Below the pieces are notes generated by a model that worked only from the letters and a program-made list of their open reading frames with translations, did not search any database and had not been told where the DNA came from. From Vanilla planifolia (Eukaryota > Streptophyta > Magnoliopsida > Asparagales > Orchidaceae): a stretch of DNA of 64,000 nucleotides. The position numbers and the translations under genes were made by a program. The DNA lies in assembly GCA_023846275.1 (NCBI GenBank), contig JAIUJO010000090.1, positions 172,053 to 236,052 of the forward strand, in the 5' to 3' direction. Positions 40,401 to 53,439 of the stretch are shown here, piece after piece; position 1 is the stretch's first letter, and every line of letters begins with the position of its first letter.

Positions 40401-43027
40401 ATTTCAATTTATCTTATTGCAAGTTTATTATATATTTTATTAATAATATGAAAATTATTTTTTATTTAGATTGGCAACTCATGGTAATTCAAAGCGAGGT
40501 TAGACTGATACAAAATGTTGTTATTGTATTGTTATTGTTGACCTCTTGTCAATTAAGAATTCATTATTATATTTTCAATTGTTTAATTCTTTAAAGTTTC
40601 TTCTTGCTTTAAAAGAAAATTTTATTTTTACTTAATTTTGTAATTGAGGATGTTATACCTGATTTTCCTAATATGTTGGAGTGTCACTTTTTTATTTAAT
40701 TTTTAGCCTAACTATATTAATCAGAATCTCTTCCTGTGTGACTTTTACATCATTTTGTTTTTTTTATTATTACATTCTCAGGTGTATCTGATTTCAATAT
40801 TTATATATACCAACTTAGTATTAAAATGAAACTTTAATAATTTTTCTACTCATTTACTTTGTTTAATCCATAATAATTCCAAATGAGGTACGATTTAGAT
40901 AAAATAAACATTGTTGGACTTATATTGATGAGCTTTATTGACATAAACATTCATATCTATATTTTAAAATTTTTTATTTTCTAATGTTTTTGCATTTCTA
41001 TAACATTCTTTATTTCATACACATTTTATGATCTAAGGTGTAAAACATGATGTCTTTAATATCTTAAAATACAACTTTTATTTTGAAATTATCTTACTTA
41101 TTCAAATTTTTTTCTTTGATTTTTTTATTTGAAGTAAATGAAAAAATTATCATCAAAAACTTTTATTCAATGAAACTAGGGATATCTTACACAACATCCT
41201 TGATAAAAAAATTAGTTATTAATAGAGATGTCTCAAAAAAGTTTGCTTTCTTCCTTGAACAAAATATTTAAAACTTAAAAATGAATATTTACTTGAATAG
41301 AGCTTAATAAGTTGAGTATAATGATGTTTGTTTCATCACAAACTAACATTGTCTAGAATTGCTTCAAATTACCCAAATATATAAGCATAAATAATGTGAA
41401 ATTATTATTTTAACATTAAATAAGTGTTAATGTTGAAATTAGTTTAAATGAAGTGAAGTAATATAAATAATTAGATAATGTAATGGTCATGTAAGTGGAG
41501 AATTAGAGCTATAGAGTAATATATCCAAATCAAAGAAAATATTTTAGTTAATAGAATAAACTATATGAGAGAGATGTATTCCAACATATTAACAAGATTG
41601 AGATTATTATTTAAGATCATTAAATATGGTATGAGTTGAAATGATTCTTAAAGTTTACCAAAATCATATAAAATAAAATATTTAAAAATATAAAATATGA
41701 ATATCTAATTATTATTGTTCATAAAGATCAGTCAAATGATGCTTGTTTTTTCTCTATCAAACTTTGTTTGGAATTACAATGAATTACCAAAAATAAATAA
41801 ACAATTGTGAGAATAAATTATTATTTATACTTTAAACAAATATATGTTAAACATAAAACTAGATAAATATATGCAATGTGATGCAAAAAAATCATAATAA
41901 TGTAAATGTCATAAGAGAAGAGGATTATAGCCACAATGTAATACAATCAACTAAATGAAAAACATTAAAAAAATGAGGTAAATTATACTAGAAAATTGTA
42001 TTCCAAGATAGTAACAAGAATGTGTGCAACCTATTTTGTAATGAAGTAATGTAAGAATCAACATTTGTTGTCAAGAATGTAACCCTAATGAATATTTAAT
42101 TAGAATGAACTAGTTTAGACGAGTTTAGAGATTTTCAACTTATCCTAATCTTGTCTAATTCAGAATTACTTTGAAATATGAAAATGAGTAACACTAAATA
42201 ATTGTAAATTATTATCTTAATATTAAGAAAATATATATTGATTCTAAATTAGGATTAATTTAAATTAACAAAATGAATATGATTCAAAGATCACAGAAGA
42301 ATACGTCTTTAGTTAATAAGAATACAACCAAATCTTAGTGAAAGAGTTGAAGAAATAATACCAATTATACATGATTTTAGACTAAACAATACTAAGAAAA
42401 TTGACTATAAAATCTTCGATCATTAAGTTTGGTATGAATCAAAGGGTTTCATAAAACATGCCAACACTTTAGAAGAAAAATTGTAAGATTTAAAATAAAT
42501 AATTAATGGGATAAAACTCACTAAGATGAGTACAAAAATATTTCCTTCATCTCCATCCAACCTTATTTAAAATTACTATGAATTTCCAAAGTAAATGAAC
42601 ATAAATATTTGTCAAACATTTTTTAATGCTAATAATGATATGGCAAACTTATATTGAGAAAAATTAAAGCATCATAACATAATGAAATAAAAGCAATATA
42701 GAGGTCACACGAGAGTAGATTTCGAGTTACTTAACAATATACCCACATTAAACACAAAACTATGAAGATGTGAGATATATTATAAAAGAAGGTTGAGTTC
42801 TAATGTATTAAGAAGAGTGAGTGTAACAACTTAAATAGTCAAATCTAGTATGAATCAAATTTTTTTAAAAAGTATGTCAACATGATACAAAATATATTAT
42901 CTAAAAAGAAAAAAATAATATTTAATATGATAAAGCTAATTGAAACTAGTCTAATAATATTTGTTTCATCTGTATCAAGCTTAATTTGGAAGTGTTGAGT
43001 TAAAAAATAAATAAATAAAAATAGTAA

Positions 43028-43113
43028 TAAATTATATGAGAAAGTTGATAAATTATATTAGCATTTATTTTAAAATAAATAAAATAAAATTGATAAATTA
43101 TATGAGAAAGTTG
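43028..43113 (-). repeat. Local direct duplication in monomer
   Basis: The 20-bp string TAAATTATATGAGAAAGTTG occurs at 43028-43047 and identically at 43094-43113, 66 bp apart, with an A/T-rich filler between. In a normal monomer this string occurs once. Confidence 0.9.
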
Positions 43114-43767
43114 TATTCCAATAAAGTAAGGAAATCAAGCCCAACATCTTTAATTACATATGGAATGTGAATTAATATAAAAATATAAAAAATATAAAAA
43201 AATATAAAAATAATCATTTATTTTGATAGAGCTAATTCTAAATTACAATGAGTTACCAAATTAAATGAGAAAAAAAAACTTTAATATTTAATATTGAGGA
43301 AATAAATATCAAATCCAAAATGATATAAATTCAAGCAATATAACATAGCCACATCAAAGAAATATAAATGCCACATGACAAGATAATTATAGTTTCATTA
43401 TAATATATCTAAATCTTTGGGAAATATTTGAAGAAATAAGATATAAATGTATAATAAAGTTGCATTCTAAGATTGTGATGAGATCACGTGTAACATCCTC
43501 AATTTTCAAATCATACATGTGTCAATATGTTTCATAAAGCATGATAAATAATAAAAAATAAAATATTTCAAAAACACAAAAACGAATATTTTATTAGATA
43601 GAGCAAGTTAATATTTGTCAAATAATGTTTGTCTCATCAAGATGGACCATGTCTAGAATAACTACAAATGGCCAAATAAAATATAAATAAATAATAATAA
43701 ATTTTTATTAAAAATTAAGAAAATATATGTAATTTACAAAATTAGATAAATTGATGAAATATAATAA

Positions 43768-43830
43768 AACAAAATCAAAGAGATGTAAACATAAAATATA
43801 ATACAACAAAATCAAAGAGATGTAAACATA
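43768..43830 (-). repeat. Local direct duplication in monomer
   Basis: A 26-bp string beginning AACAAAATCAAAGAGATG is present twice without change, at 43768-43793 and 43805-43830, offset by 37 bp. Neighbouring monomers differ at many positions, so this duplication must be much younger than the array. Confidence 0.92.
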
Positions 43831-44169
43831 ATTGGGAGGAGATTTTTAGTTGAATAGTTATTAATAAAATCAAAGAAAAAAATTTCAAAGAATGTGCTAA
43901 ATTTTGTGGGATACTTACATTCTAAGAACAAAAGAGATTAAGGGTAACATTCTTGATTATCAAATCAGGCATGAACTAAAAGTCCTTATGAAGGATGCAA
44001 AAACACATAATAATAAAATTTTTTAAACTATAAAATTGAATATTTAATTACTAGAGTTACTCGAGTTGTGTCCAGCGATGTGTCTTTGTATCTATGAAAC
44101 CTCATGTGAAAATGTTATGAATTACCGTTGTGATAAATCTTAAATAACAAAAATTATTATTTTAACATT

Positions 44170-44172
<3 letters not shown>

Positions 44173-44207
<35 letters not shown>
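44173..44207. repeat. (TA)n microsatellite, 35 bp
   Basis: This is an uninterrupted TA run in the part of the monomer that elsewhere reads 'taaatatatattaaagc'. It is the longest simple repeat outside the retrotransposon. Confidence 0.95.
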
Positions 44208-44209
<2 letters not shown>

Positions 44210-45735
44210 AAGCTAAAATGAGAAAAATTAAAATAATATAATATATCCAAATCAATGCAATGTAAAAGTCACATAAGAGGACAATTAGAGTTTCATTATA
44301 ATGTTGTTAAATCAAGGCAAACAATATGAACAAATGTGACATATTATACAAGAAAGTTGCTTTCAAATATATGAAGGTGATAAAGAATGACATGCTTGAT
44401 TGTCAAATAAGGTTTGAATCAAATTGTTTGATAAATCATGATAAAATTCTCAAAAATGAAATATATAAAAATATAAAACTAAATATATAAATGGATAGAA
44501 CATGTCCTAATGGGCCCAAGGATGTTTTTTCGTTTAATTAGACCTCATTTAGAATACTAAAAACTGCAACTATAAATATGCCAAGATAATACTAAATTAT
44601 TTTTTAAATATGAAGTAAATATATTTTAAAGATTAAGTGAAGTAAACTTAAGCATTGTTGCACAACAAAATTTTGGAGATATAAAGATTACAAATGAGGA
44701 GATTCAGAGTTACGAAGTAATATTATCAAACAAATAAAAATCATTCGAAAAAAGATATAAATTACACATAAATGTTTCATTTAAAAAGATCAAGGAGATT
44801 AAATTTAATGCCCTTGACCATAAAATCTTGTATGGATTGAAATATCTTTTATAATAATGAAAAATTAAAAATATTAATATTAATATTTAATTAAGTTGAG
44901 CTCATTGAAATGGTCTAGTGATATTTGTTTATCTTGATTAGACCTGGTCAGGAATAACAAATTTCCAAGGTAAATAAGCATAAATAGTACAAAATTATTT
45001 TTTAAAATTGAGCAAATTTATGCTAAAATTGAAGTGAGATAAATTAAAGTAATGTCATATAACTAAATAAAATTAATGTAAGGGTCACTTGGTAAGAGAA
45101 TTAGGGTCTCATTATAATATAATGAAATCAAAACAAAAATTTGAAAAAATAAGATAAATTGAATAGGAAAGTCTATTTCAATATAGTAATATGAGTTTGT
45201 ATAATATCTTTGATCATCAAATGATATAGCAATTGAAATATTTCATAGAACAAGCCAAAATTTTAGAAAAAATATTGAAGAACATAAAAATTAATTTTAA
45301 ATTTGATTGAGACTAGCCTAATGACACAAGTATCATTCGATTGGACCATATTAGGAATTACTACCAATTGCCAAAGTCAAAAATCATAAAAAACAAATCC
45401 ATAATTTTCAAATTAAGTAAATTTATATTAAAACTAAAATAAGGTAAATTCAAGTAATGTAACATAACCAATTCAAGGTGATGTAAAGAACACACAAGAA
45501 AATTTATTATCACATAGTAATTTTAGAAAATAAAACTAAAATAGTTTAAAAAAAGTGATAAATTTTACAAAAAACTTACATCACAAGGTACTCAAGAAAT
45601 GTAGTTTGATGTACTCAATTATTAAATCAAGTACGAATAAAAATATCTAGTAAACCATGACAAAATTATAAAAATTAAAAAATTCAATAGTATATGAAAA
45701 ATAAATATTTAATTGTAAAGATTTCATTGTGAAGA

Positions 45736-45767
45736 GTCTAATGACATTTGTTTCATCTTAATTAGAC
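45736..45767 (-). other. Perfect 7-bp outer dyad in satellite monomer
   Basis: GTCTAAT (45736-45742) pairs exactly with ATTAGAC (45761-45767). The family form at this position is GTCCAAT...ATTGGAC, so both arms carry the matching C-to-T and G-to-A change. The same variant pair occurs independently in a plus-oriented monomer at 26111-26117 / 26136-26142. Confidence 0.8.
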
Positions 45768-48700
45768 CTTATAGAAAAAAACTACAAATTGCTATAATAA
45801 AAAACCACAAACTATTATATAGTTTTATTTATTTTTTAGTAAATGCATATTAAAAATAAAATGTGGTAAGTTGAAGCATTATATTCTAACAAAATTATAG
45901 TGATGCTATGGTCACATAATAGGACAATTACGCATTGATTGTAATATTACCAAATCAAAGCAATAAATTTGAGCAAATAACAAAATTAGTTCATGAAAGT
46001 TGCATTCCAATGTATTAAGGTGGTCCAATGCAACAATCTCAATTGTCTTGAAATATCTCATAAAGAATTTTAAAAAACTCAAATAAAAATGATAAAAAAA
46101 ATATTAAAATGTATATTTAATTGGATATGGAACATCAAGATTATTTTAACAACATTTGTCTCATCTCGATCGGACCTTGTTTAGAAAAACTACAAATTAA
46201 CATAGTAAATAATAATAAATAATACTAAATTATTATTTTGATATTACAAAGATATATATTTAAACTAAAATAAGATAAATTAAGGAAATATGTTTTAACC
46301 AAATCAAGGTGTTGTAAAGGTCACAAGAGAGTAGATCTTGATTTAATATGTAATATAACTAATCGAAAAGAAGAATAATTGAAGAAATGAGATAACTTTT
46401 ATGAGAAAGTTACAGTTCATTATACGAAAAAGATTGAGTGCATTAACCATGATCATTAAATTAGGTATAAATAAAACTAACAAAGCATGTCATCTCCTCA
46501 AACTATAATATTTTGTAAATAAAAAAGTGAATACTTAATAGGGTAATCTTTGCCACAATTAATCTAATGATACTTCTTTCTCTACCATCAAACCTTATTT
46601 AGAACTTATATAAATTAATAAAATTAATTAAACAAAAATAATAAAAAAACATTATTTTAGTATTAGGAAAATATATATTAGAACTGTAATAAGATAAATG
46701 AAATTAATGTAATATAAACAAATATAAATTATGTAAAGGTCAAAGAGAAGAGGATTAGAGTTTCAGAGTAATATAACAAAATCAAATGAAAAGATTTGAT
46801 TAAATTAGATAAATTTTACAAGAATTTTAATTCTAAGCTACCAAGGAGATCAAGTGAAACATTCTCCATCAAATAAGGTAAGAATTGAAATATCATATAA
46901 AACAAGCCAAAGTTATTGAAAACAAAATATATGAAAATTCTAAACAAGTCTAATGATATTTATTTCATCTTGATTGAACTTTGTCCATAAGTACTACTAG
47001 TTATTAAGTTAAATAAACTCAGATATAAATGAAATATTATTTTAAAATAAAGTAAAAATATAATAAGAATGAAATAAGATAAATTGAAAAAATTAAATAT
47101 GCCCAAATCAAAATGACGTAATGGTCACAGAAGTGATGAATTTTGGCCTAATATAAATAGAACCAAATCAAAGTAAAATATTTGAAGAAATAATATGAAT
47201 TTTATAAGAAAACTAAATTCCAAGATACATTAGAAATCAAGGGTAACATTCTTGATCCTCAATTTGGTAATGAATTTCATGTCTCACAAAGCATACTGAA
47301 GGCCTTAAAAAATATTTGAAAATATATAACTAAATTCTTTCTTTGATAGAGCTCATCAATAGTAGTCCAATTATTCTTATTTAATCATATTTAGAACTCA
47401 TTATGAATTACTATTAATTGTATAATTATATAACCATAAGTAATAATAAACTACTTTTTTAATATTAGGGAAACATATATTAAGGTTAAAATAAGATGAA
47501 TTAAAGTAATGCAACATAAAAAAATAAAAAAAATATAAAAGACAAATAATAGGAGAATTACAGTTTCATAGTGCTACAACAAAAAAAAAGGAAAAAATTT
47601 TAAGAAAAGAGATAAACTGTACAAGAAAATTGCATTCCAAAATACAAAGAAGATCATGTGTTTTTTTGTCAAATTAAGAATGAATCAAAATGTACGTTAA
47701 AACCAATAAAAATTTTGAAAACAAAAATAAATAAAATTACAAAAAATTATTTAATTAGACAAAACTAGTCAAAATAAGTCTAACAACATTTTAGTTTTCT
47801 CAATCAAATATCATTTGAAATTTAAAAAAATATATCCAAGTGAAGAAACATAAATAATAAAAAATACTTGCATTGAAATAAGGTGAACATATGCCAAAGT
47901 TGAAGAAATAAGACAAATTGCATAGGATAGTTGTATTACAAGATGATAAAGAGATCAAGCATGGTATCCTTAATCATCAAATAAGGAATGAATTAAAATA
48001 AATTTTAATGCATGCATAATAACCTTTTAATTATCATTTTTGAAATTACTAAATTCAATTTTTAATTGGATAGAGCTCATGGAGTTGAATCTAGCAATGT
48101 TTCTTTCATGAATTACCATGAATTACCTAAGTAAACAATAAAAATAACAATTAATTACTATTTTAATAGTAAGAAAATATATACTATCACTAAAAATAGA
48201 TAAATTAAAGCAATATAACAAGAACAAACCAAATGGATGTAAAGGTTACACAAGGAAAGAATTAGAGTTTCATTATAAATAAGCAAATCAAAGCAAAGCA
48301 TTTAAAAAATGAGTTAAATTATATTGAAAATTTGCATTCAAGATACCAAAGAGATCAAAGGTAATATTGTAAATCTATAAATTAAGTATGAAAAAAAATC
48401 TAATAAAGCATGCTTAATAAAATAAAATAATATTAAAAATATAAAAACAACATATAATTAGATATAGCTTATTAAGATACTTCTATAATGTTTGTTTCAT
48501 CTCAATTTGACGATCTCAAAAATTACTATAACTTTGCAAAAAAAAAAAAAGCATAAATATTGGTAAGCTATTGTTTTAATATTAAGTAAATAAATATAAA
48601 TTCTTAAATGAGATAAATTAAAATAACATTAAATAACAAAAACAAAGTTGTCAATAGGTCAAATAAGAGTAGATTTAGAGTTGTAGAGTAATTAAAAAGA

Positions 48701-49491
48701 ATCATAATGAAAAATTTTAAATAAATGATGTAAATTATACACGAAAATTGTATTAAAAGATACTAGGTATATTGAGGATAACATTTTTTTTAATCAAATC
48801 AAGTAGAAGTTTAGATGCCTTGCAAAGGATACTAATAATATAAAATAAATAAAAAAATAATAATGGATATTTAAGTGAATAGTGCTCATCAAAACTATTC
48901 TAATGATGTTTCTGATGCCTTAATCTAACCACAATTGAAATTACTACAAATTGGTGATTTAAATAAGAATAAATAATAATATATTATTATTATTATTTTA
49001 AATAAGTAAATATGAAAGTAAAAGTAAGATATATTGGAGTAATATAAATAGTCAAATAAAAGACATCTAAAGGAAAAACTTTATTACATTTGGAGTTACA
49101 TATTAGTATAACCAAATCAAATTAGAACATTTAAAGAAAATAAGACAAATTATGAAAGAATATTACATTCAAATATGCTAAGGAGATAGGGTTCGACATC
49201 CTTAATAACCAAAAATGTTATGAATGAAACATCATTCATTAAAAAAAAACGATTTTAAATAATTAAAATATTTAAAATGAATTGTTGATTTGGTAAAGCT
49301 GATAGAGCTAAATCCAACATTATTTACTTCATCTCTATCAAAACTATTTTGGAATTATCATGAATTAGTGAACTAAATAATAAAAAATAATAATAAATTA
49401 TTAATTTAACATTATGTCAATATATATTAGCACTTAATTTTATTTTGGCTAAAGTGATATAATGTGACGAAACCAAAGAAATTTAAAGGTA

Positions 49492-51244
49492 TGTTAGGTC
49501 ACACTTGTATTTGAAGAGTCAAGCTATAAATATTTAACATTTTTTCCTAGTGGGTATAAATGATGTTTAGTTTTAAAAATCAAGCCATGCACCATTAAAG
49601 ATGGTAACTTAATCGCCTTCAATGCACCTTGGAAGGTTCAACAAATATCACGGATTGAATACATATGCAATAGCTTGTAAAATGTTTTTGTTCTATAAAA
49701 TAGAATGTTAGGTTATTGATTATAGGGAACTCACTCTTAATATCAACTTCTAATCCTACTCAAGCATAAAATTGTTCATCTCTTTGATTTAACTAACAAA
49801 TAGCATTCCATTTTTAATCGGATGGGTGAGGCAAAGGATTGGGTGGGGCAGCATCGAACCAGGTATGTGTATGGGTTGAATTAGACCTATAATAACCTAT
49901 ATGGATCGAGTACACTTAGGTAATGAAATACGAAGCAAAAATGTGATGAGCCGGCCCTAATTTGGTTTATAACCCATCTAAATGATTATCAAGTGTTAAA
50001 CATTTTTCTGTGCCATAATGTGGGACAATTCCTTTGGTAGTTATCAAATTAAAAATTTAGGATTGATCAAACACTTTTTAATTGCACTTTTTTGCAATCA
50101 CATGGCAAAAACCACCTCTACATTTTAAAATAATGATTATCATCCATCCATTCCTTCCATGAATTTCCTCCCATTTGATGACTAATCAGAAAGCTAAAAT
50201 CTCGTACCCCTTTAAGCCTTCTTTCTAAGCTCCAATATGAAGTTACAGATCACGTCTAGCTTCATTAGATACTTTTGCTTATTTTTTTCTTTTTAAAATA
50301 TTTATATCTTTGAGTAGTGTGACTCAAAATTATATATATTGAATCTTAGAATATGATCATTCCTAACTTTATTGTTCATTAATTGAATGATCCAGATTCC
50401 ATCTGACTTGATTGGATGAGCTAGACCAAATCCTCTTATATCCAACCATTCATAGCTCATATGTTTATATTATTTTTTATTTTATTCTTTAGAACTTCTA
50501 TGAAATAGATCCTATCCATCTCACCTAATGTCTAATTCTATAGTCATTATGCTAGCCATTTTTGAAAAATATTTTAACCTATTTCAAAAATCCTTTCAAG
50601 TCATTTTGGAGTATCTTTTCAAATAGCTTTTCTGCACATTTCAATGACTATAATAAAAATGTTTTAACAAATGCCAAACTATTGTTAATAAAATAACAAA
50701 CGAATATAAATCAATCTTTAAGATCTCAAAAGAATTTCTAAAAATTCTATAAGAATAAATTCTAGTGGCAATAAGAGTAGCTTGTTCTTCTCAAATTATC
50801 AAATAATTCTAGCAAAGTCATGAACTTCTAAGCTTTCAATTTCTCATTTTTCTTAATAAGTTAAAACTAATTGTATCTTGTTCTGTTAGTCAACAAGTAT
50901 TTGAAGTAGTATGAATTAATCAAAATATTTGTTTTGTTATATTTTTCAATTTAATTGGGGTTGTGTTGCCCAAAAAATTACAAAAGCCTGAGTTTGATGT
51001 GATCTTATAAAAAATCGAGTTAAGGTTAAGCCTGCAAAAGTCTTGGTTGTAGTTGAACCCACAAACAATAGTACGTCAGAGGTGAAGTGCAAGGAAATAC
51101 CTCAAGCTATAACCTTTCATTAGTTGTGTTTTTCCTAACATTGCTTGAGGTGGACATAGGTCTTACTTTGAAGCAAATGACCTAAAAATTTTGATGTCAT
51201 ATTTCAATTTTTATCCTTATTTTTAATCATATCAAAGTTTAATA

Positions 51245-51280
<36 letters not shown>

Positions 51281-51393
51281 GTTTTCAAAAACATAAAATT
51301 AGTTTTTAAAAACAAATACGATAAAAAATAGCAAAAATTAATTTTGAAGTCCATAATTAACCCCCTCTTCTGAGACTTGCACACCCATCTTCA
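49492..51393 (+). repeat. 5' LTR
   Basis: It begins TGTTAGGTCACAC and ends near CCCATCTTCA. It aligns along its length with the 3' LTR. Anchors include TATCAACTTC at 49741 against 56801, ATAACCTATATG at 49892 against 57145, the identical 17-mer CCATGAATTTCCTCCCA at 50157-50173 against 57415-57431, and GATCTTAT at 51001 against 58263. The offset jumps by about 190 bp between the first two anchors, so this copy lacks about 190 bp or the other gained it. A TA run at 51249-51278 is expanded here. Promoter and polyadenylation signals cannot be placed with confidence. Confidence 0.85.
51249..51278. repeat. (TA)n expansion inside 5' LTR
   Basis: About 30 bp of TA. The matching place in the 3' LTR (around 58500-58514) has only a short TA stretch, so this expansion or contraction postdates insertion. 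Confidence 0.9.
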
Positions 51394-51399
51394 TGTTAA

Positions 51400-51412
51400 T
51401 AAGTATCCAAAA
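51400..51412 (+). other. Possible degenerate primer-binding site
   Basis: Just after the LTR, 'taagtatccaaaa' keeps the GTATC core of the plant initiator-methionine-tRNA site (TGGTATCAGAGC), but only about half of the positions match. It is accepted weakly because of position alone. Confidence 0.3.
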
Positions 51413-51582
51413 AGGTTTCATATTAAAAGTGAGTCAAATCACTTAATTGTGCATTTTAATTGTTTTGTTAATTATACTTGGTTGTCATTTCTTATACATT
51501 AATTTAAATTTCTCTCTTATCATGTTTGCATGCTTTACAAAATACATGTTCATTAACTTGCCTCTTAAATTAAGTTTTCAAC

Positions 51583-52708
51583 ATGTCTTCCTCCATGATT
51601 TATATTGGTGCAACACTAGATGAAAGATCTTTTTGAATTCTTCGACATTTATTTAGGTTTGAATTTTATTTATATTAGAATGTAGGTTAAAATTTTTATG
51701 TAGTGAATTGATTTGGAACTTTTGGAAGTTCTGACCAAATACAATGATTTACTTAGAGATTCATACACAAAAAAAATCAACTTGTTTAGCAAACTTAGTA
51801 GCAATTGAAAGAAAGTTGTAGTACTAAAGATAGAAGTACTCAACTATCTTTATTGTGGCTTATATCCATGTGAATTAAATCAAGTTATGAATTTGCATAG
51901 CCAACATGAAGTTTGGCACAAGTTATAAGTTTCTTATGAAGGTACTTTGCAACTAAAAAGAGCAAAAATATATTTCCTTACATGTGATTTGGAGTTATTT
52001 AGAATAAATTTAAGCAAAACTATAAAGAAGATGTTTATGTGATTTACTAATAGTACTAATGGATTAGGTAATCTTGCAAAGTGATTTCTAATGTAGAACT
52101 TGTAAGAAAAGTGCTAAGGATTCTACCCAAGGATTGTGATCCTCTAGTTAGAGTAATAAAGATGCCCAAAGACATAAATAAACTCTCCTTCGATGAGCTA
52201 CTTGGGGAATCATCAACAACTAAAATCAACATGAATAGAGAGCTAAAGAGGTGGTTTCCACTAGAAAGAAAGGAGGAACAATTAGCATTCAAAGAAAGTG
52301 AAGAAGATTCAAATGTGGCATTCATCTCTTCCATGGATATAGAGGAAGTGGCAAATTTTCATGTTAAATCCTTAGCAAACAATTTGGCAAAAAATTTTAT
52401 AAATATGAATTGACAAAAGAAGAAAAGAAGGGAGAATATTCAAGCACTAAGTTGTTATGATTGTGGTCAAATTGGAAATATTAGACCAGATTGTCTAAAA
52501 TTAAAGGACATCGAAACAAAGCAAAAGAAAAAGAAGAGAATGAAGAAGAAGAGAGACTTTCAAGCTACTTGGAGTGCATCAAAAGTTTTGGACAACTCTA
52601 CATCCAATATTAGGGAGGAATGGATGAATGCCTCCAAGAAATGGATGATGATTCAACCACATCTAGTGAAGAAGAAGAGCATGAAGTTTGTTTTGGTCTC
52701 TTAAACCT
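51583..52708 (+). pseudogene. gag: gag remnant (UBN2-type capsid and zinc knuckle)
   Basis: Gag forms the retrotransposon particle and packages its RNA. An ATG at 51583 gives a short frame that soon stops. From about 51848 the frame reads LYCGLYPCELNQV, then EVWHKL, a stop, YEGT, ELF and FTNSTNGLGNL; these are the signatures of the copia UBN2 gag domain. A frameshift near 52080 leads into VELVRKVLRILPKD...LSFDELLG (open 52081-52413). After an in-frame stop at 52411 a CCHC zinc knuckle follows at 52453-52494, CYDCGQIGNIRPDC, with Asn (codon 52477-52479) where His is expected. A lysine-rich tail with RDFQATWSAS and an acidic SSEEEEHEVCFGLL end come next. At least one frameshift and several stops make it non-functional. 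Confidence 0.85.
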
Positions 52709-53430
52709 TTTGAAAATGCTTTATAGAAGTTATTAGTGCTTTAACTTCTTTAATGGCCACACATAAAAAATTGAAAAAATTTTATAAATAAAAAGTTGAC
52801 CTTTTGGCCTTTTTTTTGAAAGACGATGAGAAAAAAATAGAAATACTTGAAATATGTGTTAAGAAATTTTATAATTGTTGAGATTACCTCTTTGAGAAAG
52901 GAAATTACTTGTTTAAAAAAATTATTCTGAAGATGTAAAAATGTCTACTGCTTCACATTGTATTTCTAAGCATAAACATATATCTTCTTTAGGACATATG
53001 CACAATGTTTCGAATTTTATGGGCTTTTGTTCTTGTAAAAAGAGCATACCATCATGGAATTTAACATTATGTAAAACACTTGTAGTTCAATACCTTGTTT
53101 TAAATGGGTAATTAAGAATGATATTAATACTCGCATAATGAATATTAGTGCTCAATCAAAGCTTTCTTTTGTTCTTAATATTACAGAATAAAAGAATTGA
53201 TATAAGATATCTCCATAATTGTCGGTTGGAGATATAGTTCTTTGGAGACATTCATAGGTTAGAAATAATATACCTAGGAATTATGTGTAAATCAAGGCAT
53301 ACAAACTAAGCAAATAAAAGTTACATTTTATGATTACAATATTAAAATTTTAGAATTTATATATCCATACAAAAAGAAAAAAATCATGATCTAGCTCTTT
53401 GGTGTTCGATAGTTGTTGCTCAAGGCATAT
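52709..53430 (+). other. Unrecognised gag-protease linker of the retrotransposon
   Basis: About 0.7 kb between the gag tail and the first protease-like motif has no confidently recognised domain. It should hold the spacer and the N-terminal part of the aspartic protease, but the Asp-Ser-Gly active site could not be found in any plus frame. Short minus frames here (for example 53350-53550) are antisense and not supported. Confidence 0.5.
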
Positions 53431-53439
53431 GACTAGAAA

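Larger units (their letters stand above)
27016..41130 (+). repeat. ~400-bp satellite, plus-oriented block E
   Basis: This is the longest plus-oriented block, with about 35 monomers by length, including good-quality ones such as 28051-28453. Landmark runs such as 'gatgattgaagatgttacactcaatc', 'cacatctcaatgagc' and 'tatgcttatttactttggtaattcatag' recur roughly every 400 bp. The unit near 28730-28790 has an extra 20-odd bases inside its dyad block. Several open frames start at the 'ATGATCAAGGATGTTAC' position of the monomer (28049, 31023, 35089 and 40232), which explains their similar N-terminal residues. I do not call them genes. Confidence 0.88.
41131..49491 (-). repeat. ~400-bp satellite, minus-oriented block F
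   Basis: There are about 21 minus-oriented monomers. Landmarks such as 'gtttgtttcatc' and 'ggaattac(t)atgaattacc' recur at about 41330, 41730, 42120, 42550, 42960, 43630, 44090, 44530, 44920, 45330, 45750, 46160, 46570, 46960, 47380, 47790, 48090, 48500, 48910 and 49330. The block starts where plus sequence ending 'ttttttctttgatt' meets 'atttgaagtaaatg'. It ends at 'aaatttaaaggt', where the retrotransposon interrupts a monomer. Two small internal tandem duplications and a long TA run lie within it. No gene is visible. Confidence 0.9.

Noticed and set aside
40232..40594. 120-codon plus-strand open frame, the longest in the window
   Set aside because: It lies wholly inside satellite monomers, its residues follow the monomer DNA, no domain or family resemblance is seen, and other monomers have stops in the same frame.
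52056..52334. 92-codon minus-strand open frame
   Set aside because: It is antisense to the recognised gag frame and is explained by it.
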